Position numbers and translations under genes: made by a program. Of a DNA stretch of 19,812 bases, positions 1 through 5,757 are shown in pieces. The DNA comes from JACRBK01 sp964427955 (lineage in GTDB: Bacteria; Chloroflexota; Anaerolineae; Aggregatilineales; Aggregatilineaceae): contig CAYRWY010000049.1 in the NCBI GenBank assembly GCA_964427955.1, positions 1-19,812 on the forward strand. Direction: 5' to 3'. Position 1 is the first letter of the stretch; every line of letters begins with the position of its first letter. The notes below the pieces were generated by a model, which saw only the letters and a program-made list of their open reading frames with translations, ran no database searches and was not told the DNA's origin.

Positions 1-22
1 AGATGGTGTAGAATCAAGCGGA

Positions 23-52
23 TTGGCACCATTCCTTATCATGGCTTATACT
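23..52 (+). promoter_or_regulatory. sigma-70-type promoter for the MinD-like gene
   Basis: A -35 box TTGGCA (23-28) and a -10 box TATACT (47-52) are separated by 18 bases, placing the expected transcription start near 59-60. The leader would then be about 20 bases and contains the ribosome site GGAGAGG (70-76) just before the ATG at 81. Both boxes match the consensus at five or four of six positions. The sequence match is seen directly; activity is inferred. Confidence 0.6.
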
Positions 53-80
53 GCGTAAAACTAATCAGCGGAGAGGATGC

Positions 81-839
81 ATGTACAAAATCATTTCGGT
101 GCATTCATTTCGAGGCGGAACCGGCAAATCGAATACCACCGCCAATATTGCGACCTTACTCGCCATCCAGGGGAATCGGGTGGGGGTAGTCGATACAGAC
201 ATCCAGTCGCCAGGGATTCATGTGCTGTTTGGACTCAACCCCGACACCATCAAGTACGCCCTGAACGATTATCTCTGGGGTAAGTGCGACATCGGTCAAA
301 CCGCCTACGACCTGACCCAGCTTTTAGGCACCCCGATCAAGGGCCAGATTTATCTCATTCCATCCAGCATCAAGGCGGGCGAAATCGCGCGCGTGGTACG
401 CGAAGGCTACGACGTCGGACTGCTCAACGATGGGTTCCACGATCTCATCGAGCAGCTCGACCTCGACATCCTCTTGATCGACACCCATCCCGGCCTCAAC
501 GAAGAAACCCTGTTGTCCATCGCGATCTCGGACGCGCTGGTGATCGTCATGCGGCCCGATCAGCAGGATTTCCAGGGGACCGGCGTCACGGTCGAAGTGG
601 CGCGCAAGCTCGACGTCCCGCGCATGGTGCTGGTGGTGAACAAGGTTCCGTCCGTCTTTTCGGAACAAGAAGTGAAACAACGGGTAGAACAAACCTATAA
701 CGCGCCGGTCGCCGCCGTCGTACCGCACTCCGACGAAATGATGACCCTGGCCAGTGAAGGTATCTTCGTCCTGCGTTACCCACTCCATCCCATCACGGAA
801 AAGTACAAACTCCTGACCGCCGCCCTGATTGCAGAATGA
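81..839 (+). CDS. MinD/ParA-family ATPase with arginine-variant Walker A
   Basis: A 252-residue P-loop ATPase of the MinD/ParA (SIMIBI) class. Residues 10-18 read FRGGTGKSN, a deviant Walker A. The catalytic lysine K16 is present, but the family's signature lysine position, which reaches across the dimer, is arginine (R11). VDTDIQSPG (37-45) is the Walker A-prime strand, and LLIDTHPG (131-138) is the Walker B/switch region with D134. VVNKVP (185-190) is the usual late nucleotide-contact strand. I see no amphipathic C-terminal membrane helix like that of MinD, so it is probably not a classical division-site selector. The start is fixed by GGAGAGG four bases before the ATG. It stands alone on this strand and converges on the STAS/ABC operon. 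Family members position or recruit cargo by ATP-driven dimerisation; the cargo here is unknown. Confidence 0.85.
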   Translation: MYKIISVHSFRGGTGKSNTTANIATLLAIQGNRVGVVDTDIQSPGIHVLFGLNPDTIKYALNDYLWGKCDIGQTAYDLTQLLGTPIKGQIYLIPSSIKAGEIARVVREGYDVGLLNDGFHDLIEQLDLDILLIDTHPGLNEETLLSIAISDALVIVMRPDQQDFQGTGVTVEVARKLDVPRMVLVVNKVPSVFSEQEVKQRVEQTYNAPVAAVVPHSDEMMTLASEGIFVLRYPLHPITEKYKLLTAALIAE

Positions 840-863
840 TCCCCAGCATGGAGCCTGAATCAA

Positions 864-913
864 ACAGCAGGAGGTAGCTGACGCCCGGAAGAACCGGCGT
901 TCCCTCCTGCTGT
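864..913. terminator. hairpin between convergent operons
   Basis: A perfect 11-base inverted repeat (ACAGCAGGAGG at 864-874, CCTCCTGCTGT at 903-913) encloses a second hairpin: ACGCC at 881-885 pairs with GGCGT at 896-900, and CGG/CCG closes the loop. It lies between the stop of the MinD-like gene (839) and the stop of the STAS gene (934), exactly where a shared terminator is expected. Neither side carries a convincing T-tract, so it may act as a Rho-assisted or mRNA 3'-end structure rather than a strict intrinsic terminator. Confidence 0.55.
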
Positions 914-933
914 GATCAAGCGATGAGTTCGGC

Positions 934-1266
934 CTAGAATTCGCCCGCGGCAGCGTCGACACTGAAATAGGTGTCGAAGAACTTGTCGAACCCGATGATC
1001 TTGAAGACACGCTCGACTTTCGGATTCAAGGCCACCAGACGCAAGTCACCCCCGTGGGCCCGGTTGCGCGTGAGAATATCGGCCAGGGTGCGCAGTCCGG
1101 CGCTGTTGATATATGTCACGCCGGTCATGTCGAGCACCATCTTGTACTTGCCCTCAGTGGCCGCTGCTTGCAGCGCCGCATCCATCTCGCCCGCGCCGAC
1201 GCTGTCGATCCGGCCTACCAGGGTGAAGACCATGACTTCATTTTTCTCGTGTGATGTAATTTGCAT
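934..1266 (-). CDS. STAS-domain protein (anti-sigma factor antagonist-like)
   Basis: A 110-residue single STAS domain of the SpoIIAA/RsbV type. The diagnostic turn is GVTYINSAGLR (49-59). S55 is the likely phosphorylated serine, preceded by asparagine where RsbV and SpoIIAA usually have aspartate. The N-terminal beta strand VMVFTLVGRID and the C-terminal helix region KVERVFKIIGFDKFF also match the family. Known members bind a serine-kinase anti-sigma factor and free a sigma factor when dephosphorylated; no such kinase or PP2C phosphatase lies in the window, so the partner is unknown. The ATG is 12 bases after the stop of the upstream ABC ATPase gene, so it is very probably the last gene of a three-gene operon. 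GAGG lies about ten bases upstream of the start. Confidence 0.85.
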   Translation of the reverse strand: MQITSHEKNEVMVFTLVGRIDSVGAGEMDAALQAAATEGKYKMVLDMTGVTYINSAGLRTLADILTRNRAHGGDLRLVALNPKVERVFKIIGFDKFFDTYFSVDAAAGEF

Positions 1267-1278
1267 TGATGATCAGCC

Positions 1279-2028
1279 TCACTGCTGCTCGCCCGACACG
1301 GCCCAGGCTTCCTCAACGCCGCCGACCAACCGGCCATCAATCTGGTCGTGCGCGACGAGCTGCCCATCACGAACTTCTTCTACGCGCGGGATCTGCCCGG
1401 CCAGATCACGGTCGTGCGTGACCATGACGATGGTCTTGCCTTCCTGGGCCACCAGGTCTTCGAACATGGCGAACATCAGGCCGGCGGAAATCACGTCCAG
1501 GTTGCCGGTCGGTTCGTCACCGACGATCAACTTGGGATCGTTGGCGAGCGCACGGGCAATCGCGGCGCGCTGCTGCTGCCCGCCCGAAATCTGGCTGGGA
1601 TACTTATTCGCCACGTCCGGCAGATCGACCATTTCCAGCAGTTGCATGGCCCGCTCGCGGCGTTTGCCCTTGTAGGTGCCGGTGTAGTGCATCGGCATCA
1701 TCACGTTTTCGATCACCGTCAAGGTCGGCAGGAGTTGGAAGAACTGGAAGACGACTCCCACGTTGCGCCCGCGCCACTTGGCGACCTGGTTCTCGCTGAG
1801 GTGCGTGAGGCGCTGACCGGCGACAAAGACCTCGCCCGACGTCGGGCGGTCAATGCCGGTGATCATGTTGATCAGGGTGCTTTTGCCGCTGCCCGACGGG
1901 CCGACAATCGCCACAAACTCGCCCGGCTTGATCTCCAGGTTCACCCCTTTGAGAACACGCAGCGGACCCGCCTTCGTCTTGTAGATTTTCTCGACATTCT
2001 GCAAGGAAATGAGTGTTTCAGTGCTCAT
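1279..2028 (-). CDS. MacB/LolD-type ABC transporter ATP-binding protein
   Basis: A 249-residue single nucleotide-binding domain. Walker A GPSGSGKST is at 43-51, the Q-loop glutamine at 95, the signature ISGGQQQR at 147-154, Walker B LIVGDEPTGNLD at 167-178 with catalytic E172, and the switch histidine at H205. The DEPTGNLD string and the overall length are typical of the LolD/MacB/FtsE class, which pairs with FtsX-like permeases for lipid, lipoprotein or efflux work. I chose ATG 2028 because GGGAGAAAAAGG precedes it; the longer reading frame from 2046 would start with TTG inside that ribosome site. It lies 56 bases after the stop of its paralogue and 12 before the STAS gene. The tail after about 225 is unique to this copy and rather acidic. 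The substrate is unknown. Confidence 0.88.
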   Translation of the reverse strand: MSTETLISLQNVEKIYKTKAGPLRVLKGVNLEIKPGEFVAIVGPSGSGKSTLINMITGIDRPTSGEVFVAGQRLTHLSENQVAKWRGRNVGVVFQFFQLLPTLTVIENVMMPMHYTGTYKGKRRERAMQLLEMVDLPDVANKYPSQISGGQQQRAAIARALANDPKLIVGDEPTGNLDVISAGLMFAMFEDLVAQEGKTIVMVTHDRDLAGQIPRVEEVRDGQLVAHDQIDGRLVGGVEEAWAVSGEQQ

Positions 2029-2084
2029 GGTACCTTTTTCTCCCAACGCCTACTGGTAGCGTAGAATTTCCGAAACGGTCAGCC

Positions 2085-2837
2085 CTACCCCTTGGTAGCG
2101 GTCTTGGTACGGGACGCACGCAGTTCCTGAGTACGACGACGGGCCGCCGCTTCGAGCGTGGTCTCACCAATGGTCCCGTCACGCAGTTCGAGCAACTTGG
2201 GCACATTGCGAACGAGATCGCGGTCGTGAGTCACGATGATGACCGTGGTACCCCGGTCGGCCAACTGCTGGAACAGGTCGAACACGTTTTTGGCGCTCAT
2301 CCGATCCAGGTTGCCGGTGGGCTCGTCGCCGACGACCAGCGGCGGATTGTTGGCCAGGGCGCGCGCAATCGCCACGCGCTGCTGTTGGCCACCGGACAGC
2401 ATATCGGGCGTCTTGACGGCCTGGTCTCTGATCCCGAAGCGATCCAGCAGCTTGAGGGCGATTTCGCGCCGCTCTTTGGGCTTCCAGACGTTGGCAAAAT
2501 CCATCGGAGCCATCACGTTTTCCGCCACGGTCAAGGTGGGGAGCAGTTGGAAGAATTGGAACACGATCCCGACATTCCGGGCGCGCCACTTGGTGAGCTT
2601 GCGCTGCGCCGCCTGGGTGATGGGCACGCCGCCAATGATCACCTCGCCGGAGGTGGGCGTATCAATCGCCGTCATCATGTTCAAGAAGGTCGTCTTGCCG
2701 CTGCCCGACGGGCCCACCAGGGCGACGAAGTCCCCTTTGTGGATTTCCAGATCGATGCCACGCAGGACGTTGAGGGGGCCCGCAGGCGTGTCGAATGTCT
2801 TGACCAATTTGCTGATCTGTATGAACGCTTCAGCCAT
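2085..2837 (-). CDS. MacB/LolD-type ABC transporter ATP-binding protein (second copy)
   Basis: A 250-residue nucleotide-binding domain and close paralogue of the following gene. Walker A GPSGSGKTT is at 42-50, the signature LSGGQQQR at 147-154, Walker B LVVGDEPTGNLD at 167-178, and the switch histidine at 204. The two proteins share the stretch FQFFQLLPTLTV exactly, along with a KWR-RNVG block before it, so they arose by duplication. The C-terminal 20 residues are basic, unlike the acidic tail of the other copy, which may direct them to different partners or form a heterodimer. ATG 2837 is preceded by AAAGGAG. It is the first gene of the minus-strand operon. The expected FtsX-like permease is not visible in the window; it must lie elsewhere or be shared. 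Confidence 0.88.
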   Translation of the reverse strand: MAEAFIQISKLVKTFDTPAGPLNVLRGIDLEIHKGDFVALVGPSGSGKTTFLNMMTAIDTPTSGEVIIGGVPITQAAQRKLTKWRARNVGIVFQFFQLLPTLTVAENVMAPMDFANVWKPKERREIALKLLDRFGIRDQAVKTPDMLSGGQQQRVAIARALANNPPLVVGDEPTGNLDRMSAKNVFDLFQQLADRGTTVIIVTHDRDLVRNVPKLLELRDGTIGETTLEAAARRRTQELRASRTKTATKG

Positions 2838-2954
2838 CGAACGGCTTCTCCTTTACACGATCTTGGGGTAAAACCCAGACCAATGACCTACCGAAGAGGA
2901 CGGTGACAGGACGATCCCGAAGGAACTAAATAAAATACGCCGAATGCCGTGTGA

Positions 2955-2984
2955 AGTTGCGCTGCTAAATCATACAGCGCAACT
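2955..2984. promoter_or_regulatory. perfect inverted repeat, candidate operator
   Basis: AGTTGCGCTG (2955-2964) and its exact complement CAGCGCAACT (2975-2984) flank a 10-base AT-rich spacer. The half-sites are therefore centred 20 bases apart, two helical turns. It lies in the 269-base divergent region between the ABC ATPase operon and the peptide importer. A further partial half-site CGCAACC follows at 2993-2999. No T-tract follows on either strand, so an operator for a dimeric regulator is more likely than a terminator. No regulator gene is adjacent. Confidence 0.5.
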
Positions 2985-2999
2985 AAAGTACTCGCAACC

Positions 3000-3052
3000 T
3001 TAATTGCTCCATAACTATGGTTAAAAAGAACGAGCATCAGTGGTGCAATTAA
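3000..3052. repeat. AT-rich inverted repeat in the divergent intergenic region
   Basis: TTAATTGC (3000-3007) and GCAATTAA (3045-3052) are exact complements separated by 37 bases. They sit between the larger palindrome and the presumed promoter of the importer operon. They could be a second regulator site or a chance match in AT-rich DNA. Confidence 0.3.
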
Positions 3053-3060
3053 TCGATGTC

Positions 3061-3069
3061 TGTCATAAT
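3061..3069 (+). promoter_or_regulatory. extended -10 promoter candidate for the importer operon
   Basis: TGTCATAAT gives an extended -10 element (TG, one base, CATAAT). The transcription start would be near 3076, leaving a leader of about 30 bases with AGGAG (3096-3100) before ATG 3107. No good -35 box is seen, as is usual for extended -10 promoters. If correct, the ATG at 3056 lies upstream of the transcript, which supports the shorter start. Confidence 0.4.
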
Positions 3070-3106
3070 ATCATCCGACACCCCGTTACAGAATCAGGAG
3101 ATAATC

Positions 3107-4675
3107 ATGAGCAGAACTCCCAGAAACAACGAAAGTGTCGTGCTTACCCCTCTGACGCGTCGCAATTTTTTCAAAGTCACTGCTGCCGGGCTGACCGCCT
3201 CGCTGTTTGGCATCCAGGGTCTTGAACTGGATTCCCGACAGGCAGCGGCGGTGCTGGCTCGCCGCGAGGCGGGTGTCCTACGCGCCGCCTGGGGAGGCGC
3301 ACCGGCGACTCTCGATCCCCTCACGGCTTCAGCAGACACCGAAATTGCGTTTCTGAACGCAGTCTATGATTATCTGATCGATACGGACAGCGGTTCCAAC
3401 CTGGTTCCGCGCCTGGCAAAGTCCTGGTCGGTGAGCGACGACGGCCTGACCTATACGTTGGACATCGTCGAGGGCGTCAAATTCCATGATGGCAGCGACC
3501 TGACGCTCGACGACATCATCTGGACCTTCGACCGCCTGCGCGCCGACGGCCCGACCGCCAACCTGTTCGCCAATGTGGACAGTGTCGCCGCGGGCGAAGG
3601 CAACAGCATCGTCTTCACGCTCAAGGGCACCAATCCCGATTTCCTCTACAACCTGACCGACAATCACGCCGTGATCCTGAAGACCGGGGCGGAGAACATC
3701 GGGACGGAGTTCAACGGAACCGGCCCCTTCAAGCTGCAAGAATACGTCACCGACCGCGCCACGTTCACGGCTCACGCCGACTATTGGGCCGGGGCGCCGG
3801 GCATTACCATCCTCGAATTCATCTATTTCGAGAACGTCGAAGCGGCGGTCAACGCCCTGCGCGGTGGGGTCGTCGATGCCGTGCTGCGCATGGACAACGC
3901 CACCTTCCTCAGCCTGTCCAGTGAAGCCGGTTACGATCCCCAGAATATTCCGACCAGCGGCCACGACGTGATGCGCATCCGGTCCGACCGCGAGCCGGGC
4001 AGCAACCCGAAGGTGCGGCAGGCGTTCCGGATGGCCACGGATCGCCAGGCGATCTTCGACCGCATCCAGTTCGGCTTTGGCGCCGTGGGACGTGACACGC
4101 CGATTGGCCCCGTCTTCGCCGCGTATTACACCGAAGAAACGCCGCTCCCGGCGCGCGATCCCGCCGCCGCCAAACAACTGCTGGTCGAGGCCGGGTATCC
4201 GGATGGGTTAGAGATGACGCTCTACGTCCCCAACCTGGCGGATCGCGTCGCGCTGGCGCAGGCGCTGGCCGCGCAGTGGGAAGAAGCGGGCATCAAGATC
4301 ACCATCGAGCCGCAAGAAGAATCGGTCTACTATGCGGACAACGGCTGGTTGGAAGTTGATCTCGGCATCACCCCGTGGGGCGCACGCCCGGTGCCACAGG
4401 TCTACCTGGACCTGTACCTGAAGTCGGGCGCACAGTGGAACGAAGCGCACTTCAGCGATCCCGAAATCGACCAACTGATCGAGACCGCCGGGACATCGCT
4501 GGACGAAGCCGCGCGCGTGACGGCCTATCACGAGATTCAGCGCCTCCTGATCGAGCGCGGACCGTTCATCATCTCGTACTTCTTCGCGTCGTTCGGCGTG
4601 ATGGCGGACTACGTGAACGGCGTCAGCCTGCACCCCTTCCCTGGCCGGACGAATTTCAACGCGGTCCAGGTGTAG
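3107..4675 (+). CDS. ABC transporter solute-binding protein, family 5 (oligopeptide/dipeptide type), Tat-secreted
   Basis: A 522-residue SBP_bac_5 protein, the extracytoplasmic receptor of a Dpp/Opp/Nik-type importer. The N-terminus carries a twin-arginine motif, TRRNFFK (17-23), and a hydrophobic stretch VTAAGLTASLFGIQG, so it should be exported folded by the Tat pathway. No lipobox cysteine follows, so anchoring would rely on an uncleaved signal or on another partner. Family landmarks are LAKSWSVSDDGLTYTL with VKFHDGSDLTLDDIIWTF, and FNGTGPFKL near 202-210. I chose ATG 3107 because AGGAG lies six bases before it; the in-frame ATG at 3056 has no ribosome site. It heads the importer operon and is followed by a strong hairpin and then the DppC-like permease. 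The substrate (peptide, nickel, sugar or opine) cannot be read from sequence. Confidence 0.9.
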   Translation: MSRTPRNNESVVLTPLTRRNFFKVTAAGLTASLFGIQGLELDSRQAAAVLARREAGVLRAAWGGAPATLDPLTASADTEIAFLNAVYDYLIDTDSGSNLVPRLAKSWSVSDDGLTYTLDIVEGVKFHDGSDLTLDDIIWTFDRLRADGPTANLFANVDSVAAGEGNSIVFTLKGTNPDFLYNLTDNHAVILKTGAENIGTEFNGTGPFKLQEYVTDRATFTAHADYWAGAPGITILEFIYFENVEAAVNALRGGVVDAVLRMDNATFLSLSSEAGYDPQNIPTSGHDVMRIRSDREPGSNPKVRQAFRMATDRQAIFDRIQFGFGAVGRDTPIGPVFAAYYTEETPLPARDPAAAKQLLVEAGYPDGLEMTLYVPNLADRVALAQALAAQWEEAGIKITIEPQEESVYYADNGWLEVDLGITPWGARPVPQVYLDLYLKSGAQWNEAHFSDPEIDQLIETAGTSLDEAARVTAYHEIQRLLIERGPFIISYFFASFGVMADYVNGVSLHPFPGRTNFNAVQV

Positions 4676-4702
4676 CTAGCGGTCGGAAAAGAAGATAGGA
4701 TT

Positions 4703-4729
4703 CAGGCGGGGACAGACAGTCCCCGCCTG
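4703..4729 (+). terminator. intercistronic hairpin after the binding-protein gene
   Basis: CAGGCGGGGAC (4703-4713), loop AGACA, then GTCCCCGCCTG (4719-4729): a perfect 11-base GC-rich stem followed by TCGTTT. It sits 28 bases after the binding-protein stop and 33 bases before the permease start. Such structures commonly act as partial terminators or 3'-end stabilisers that raise binding-protein mRNA over permease mRNA. With only a short T-run, partial read-through is expected. Confidence 0.7.
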
Positions 4730-4761
4730 TCGTTTACCGGCTATCCCCTGAAAGGGCGCGC

Positions 4762-5754
4762 ATGTCCGAAGAATCCCTGGAACTTCCGCGTCTGAACCGG
4801 TCTGTACGGCTGATCACCGCCGCAAAATTCGTGCGCGAGGTCATGCGCAGCCCGCAATCGGCGATAGGCACCCTGATCGTCCTCTTTTTCCTGGTCCTGG
4901 CGCTGTTCGGCGCACAGTTGGCCCCCTACCGCGCCAACGATCAATCGTCTGATCCGCGGATCGCCCCCACCTTCCGCCCCGGACATATCGCGCGGACGAT
5001 TGCCCACGATCCGGCCCGGCTGGTCGATCCCGATATGTACGATCCCGGCGCCTACCCGTTCGGCACGGATTACCTGGGCCGCGACGTGTTCAGCCGGGTG
5101 ATTCTGGGCGCGTCGAGCATCTTTCGCATCGCGGGCCTGGGGACGCTGATCGCCGTGATCATCGGGGCACTGCTGGGGCTGTTCATCGGGTATCAGGGCG
5201 GGATGGTCGACGAGATCGCCAGCCGGATCATCGATGCCCTGCTGGCGATGCCCGCCCTGCTGATCGCGCTGGTGATGCTGGGCGTCTTGAACAATCTCGA
5301 ATTCAAGCCGGGGAGCTGGCAGCAGCGGCTGACCGACGACAGCATCCTGATCGTGATCTCGCTGGTGTATGTGCCGATTGTGGCCCGCGTGGTCCGCAGC
5401 GCCACGCTCGACATCAAAACGCGGACGTTCGTCCAGGCGGCGCAGATCCGGGGTGAAGCCCGGTTGTATATCATCCTGCGGGAAATCTTCCCCTCAGTGA
5501 TTCCGGCGCTGGTGGTCGAAGCCTCACTGCGCTTCTCCTACGCGATCTTCCTGGTCGCCGCGCTGGGGTTCCTGGGCGTCTCGGCGCGCCCACCCACGCC
5601 CGATTGGGGCCTGATGGTCAACGAAAATCGCGGCGGGCTGTACAACCTGACCCCCTGGGCGCTGGAATATCCGGCGGCGGCGATTGCCCTGTTGGTCGTC
5701 GGCGTCAACCTGATGTCGGATGGGATCAAACGCGCCATCCAGAAAAGCGGTTAA
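4762..5754 (+). CDS. DppC/OppC-like ABC transporter permease
   Basis: A 330-residue inner-membrane permease of the binding-protein-dependent family. There is a cytoplasmic N-terminus, a first membrane segment around 33-54, the DppC/OppC hallmark GTDYLGRDVFSR (101-112), and four to five further hydrophobic segments. The EAA loop that contacts the ATPase is at about 225-245 (QAAQIRGEARLYIILREIFP). The late RPPTPDWGLMVNE segment (277-287) is also typical of DppC. The 48-residue stretch between the first membrane segment and GTDYLGRD is longer than usual. AAAGGG lies shortly before the ATG. It is the second gene of the importer operon and ends 3 bases before the fused ATPase gene, so translation is probably coupled. 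Confidence 0.9.
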   Translation: MSEESLELPRLNRSVRLITAAKFVREVMRSPQSAIGTLIVLFFLVLALFGAQLAPYRANDQSSDPRIAPTFRPGHIARTIAHDPARLVDPDMYDPGAYPFGTDYLGRDVFSRVILGASSIFRIAGLGTLIAVIIGALLGLFIGYQGGMVDEIASRIIDALLAMPALLIALVMLGVLNNLEFKPGSWQQRLTDDSILIVISLVYVPIVARVVRSATLDIKTRTFVQAAQIRGEARLYIILREIFPSVIPALVVEASLRFSYAIFLVAALGFLGVSARPPTPDWGLMVNENRGGLYNLTPWALEYPAAAIALLVVGVNLMSDGIKRAIQKSG

Positions 5755-5757
5755 ACG

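Noticed and set aside
1279..2837. Tandem ABC ATPases as a recent duplication or assembly artefact
   Set aside because: The two differ throughout, with different linkers and C-terminal tails, so the duplication is old and both copies are intact.
2013..2906. A 297-codon open frame antisense to the second ABC ATPase
   Set aside because: No domain, no ribosome site, and the opposite strand has all the ATPase motifs.
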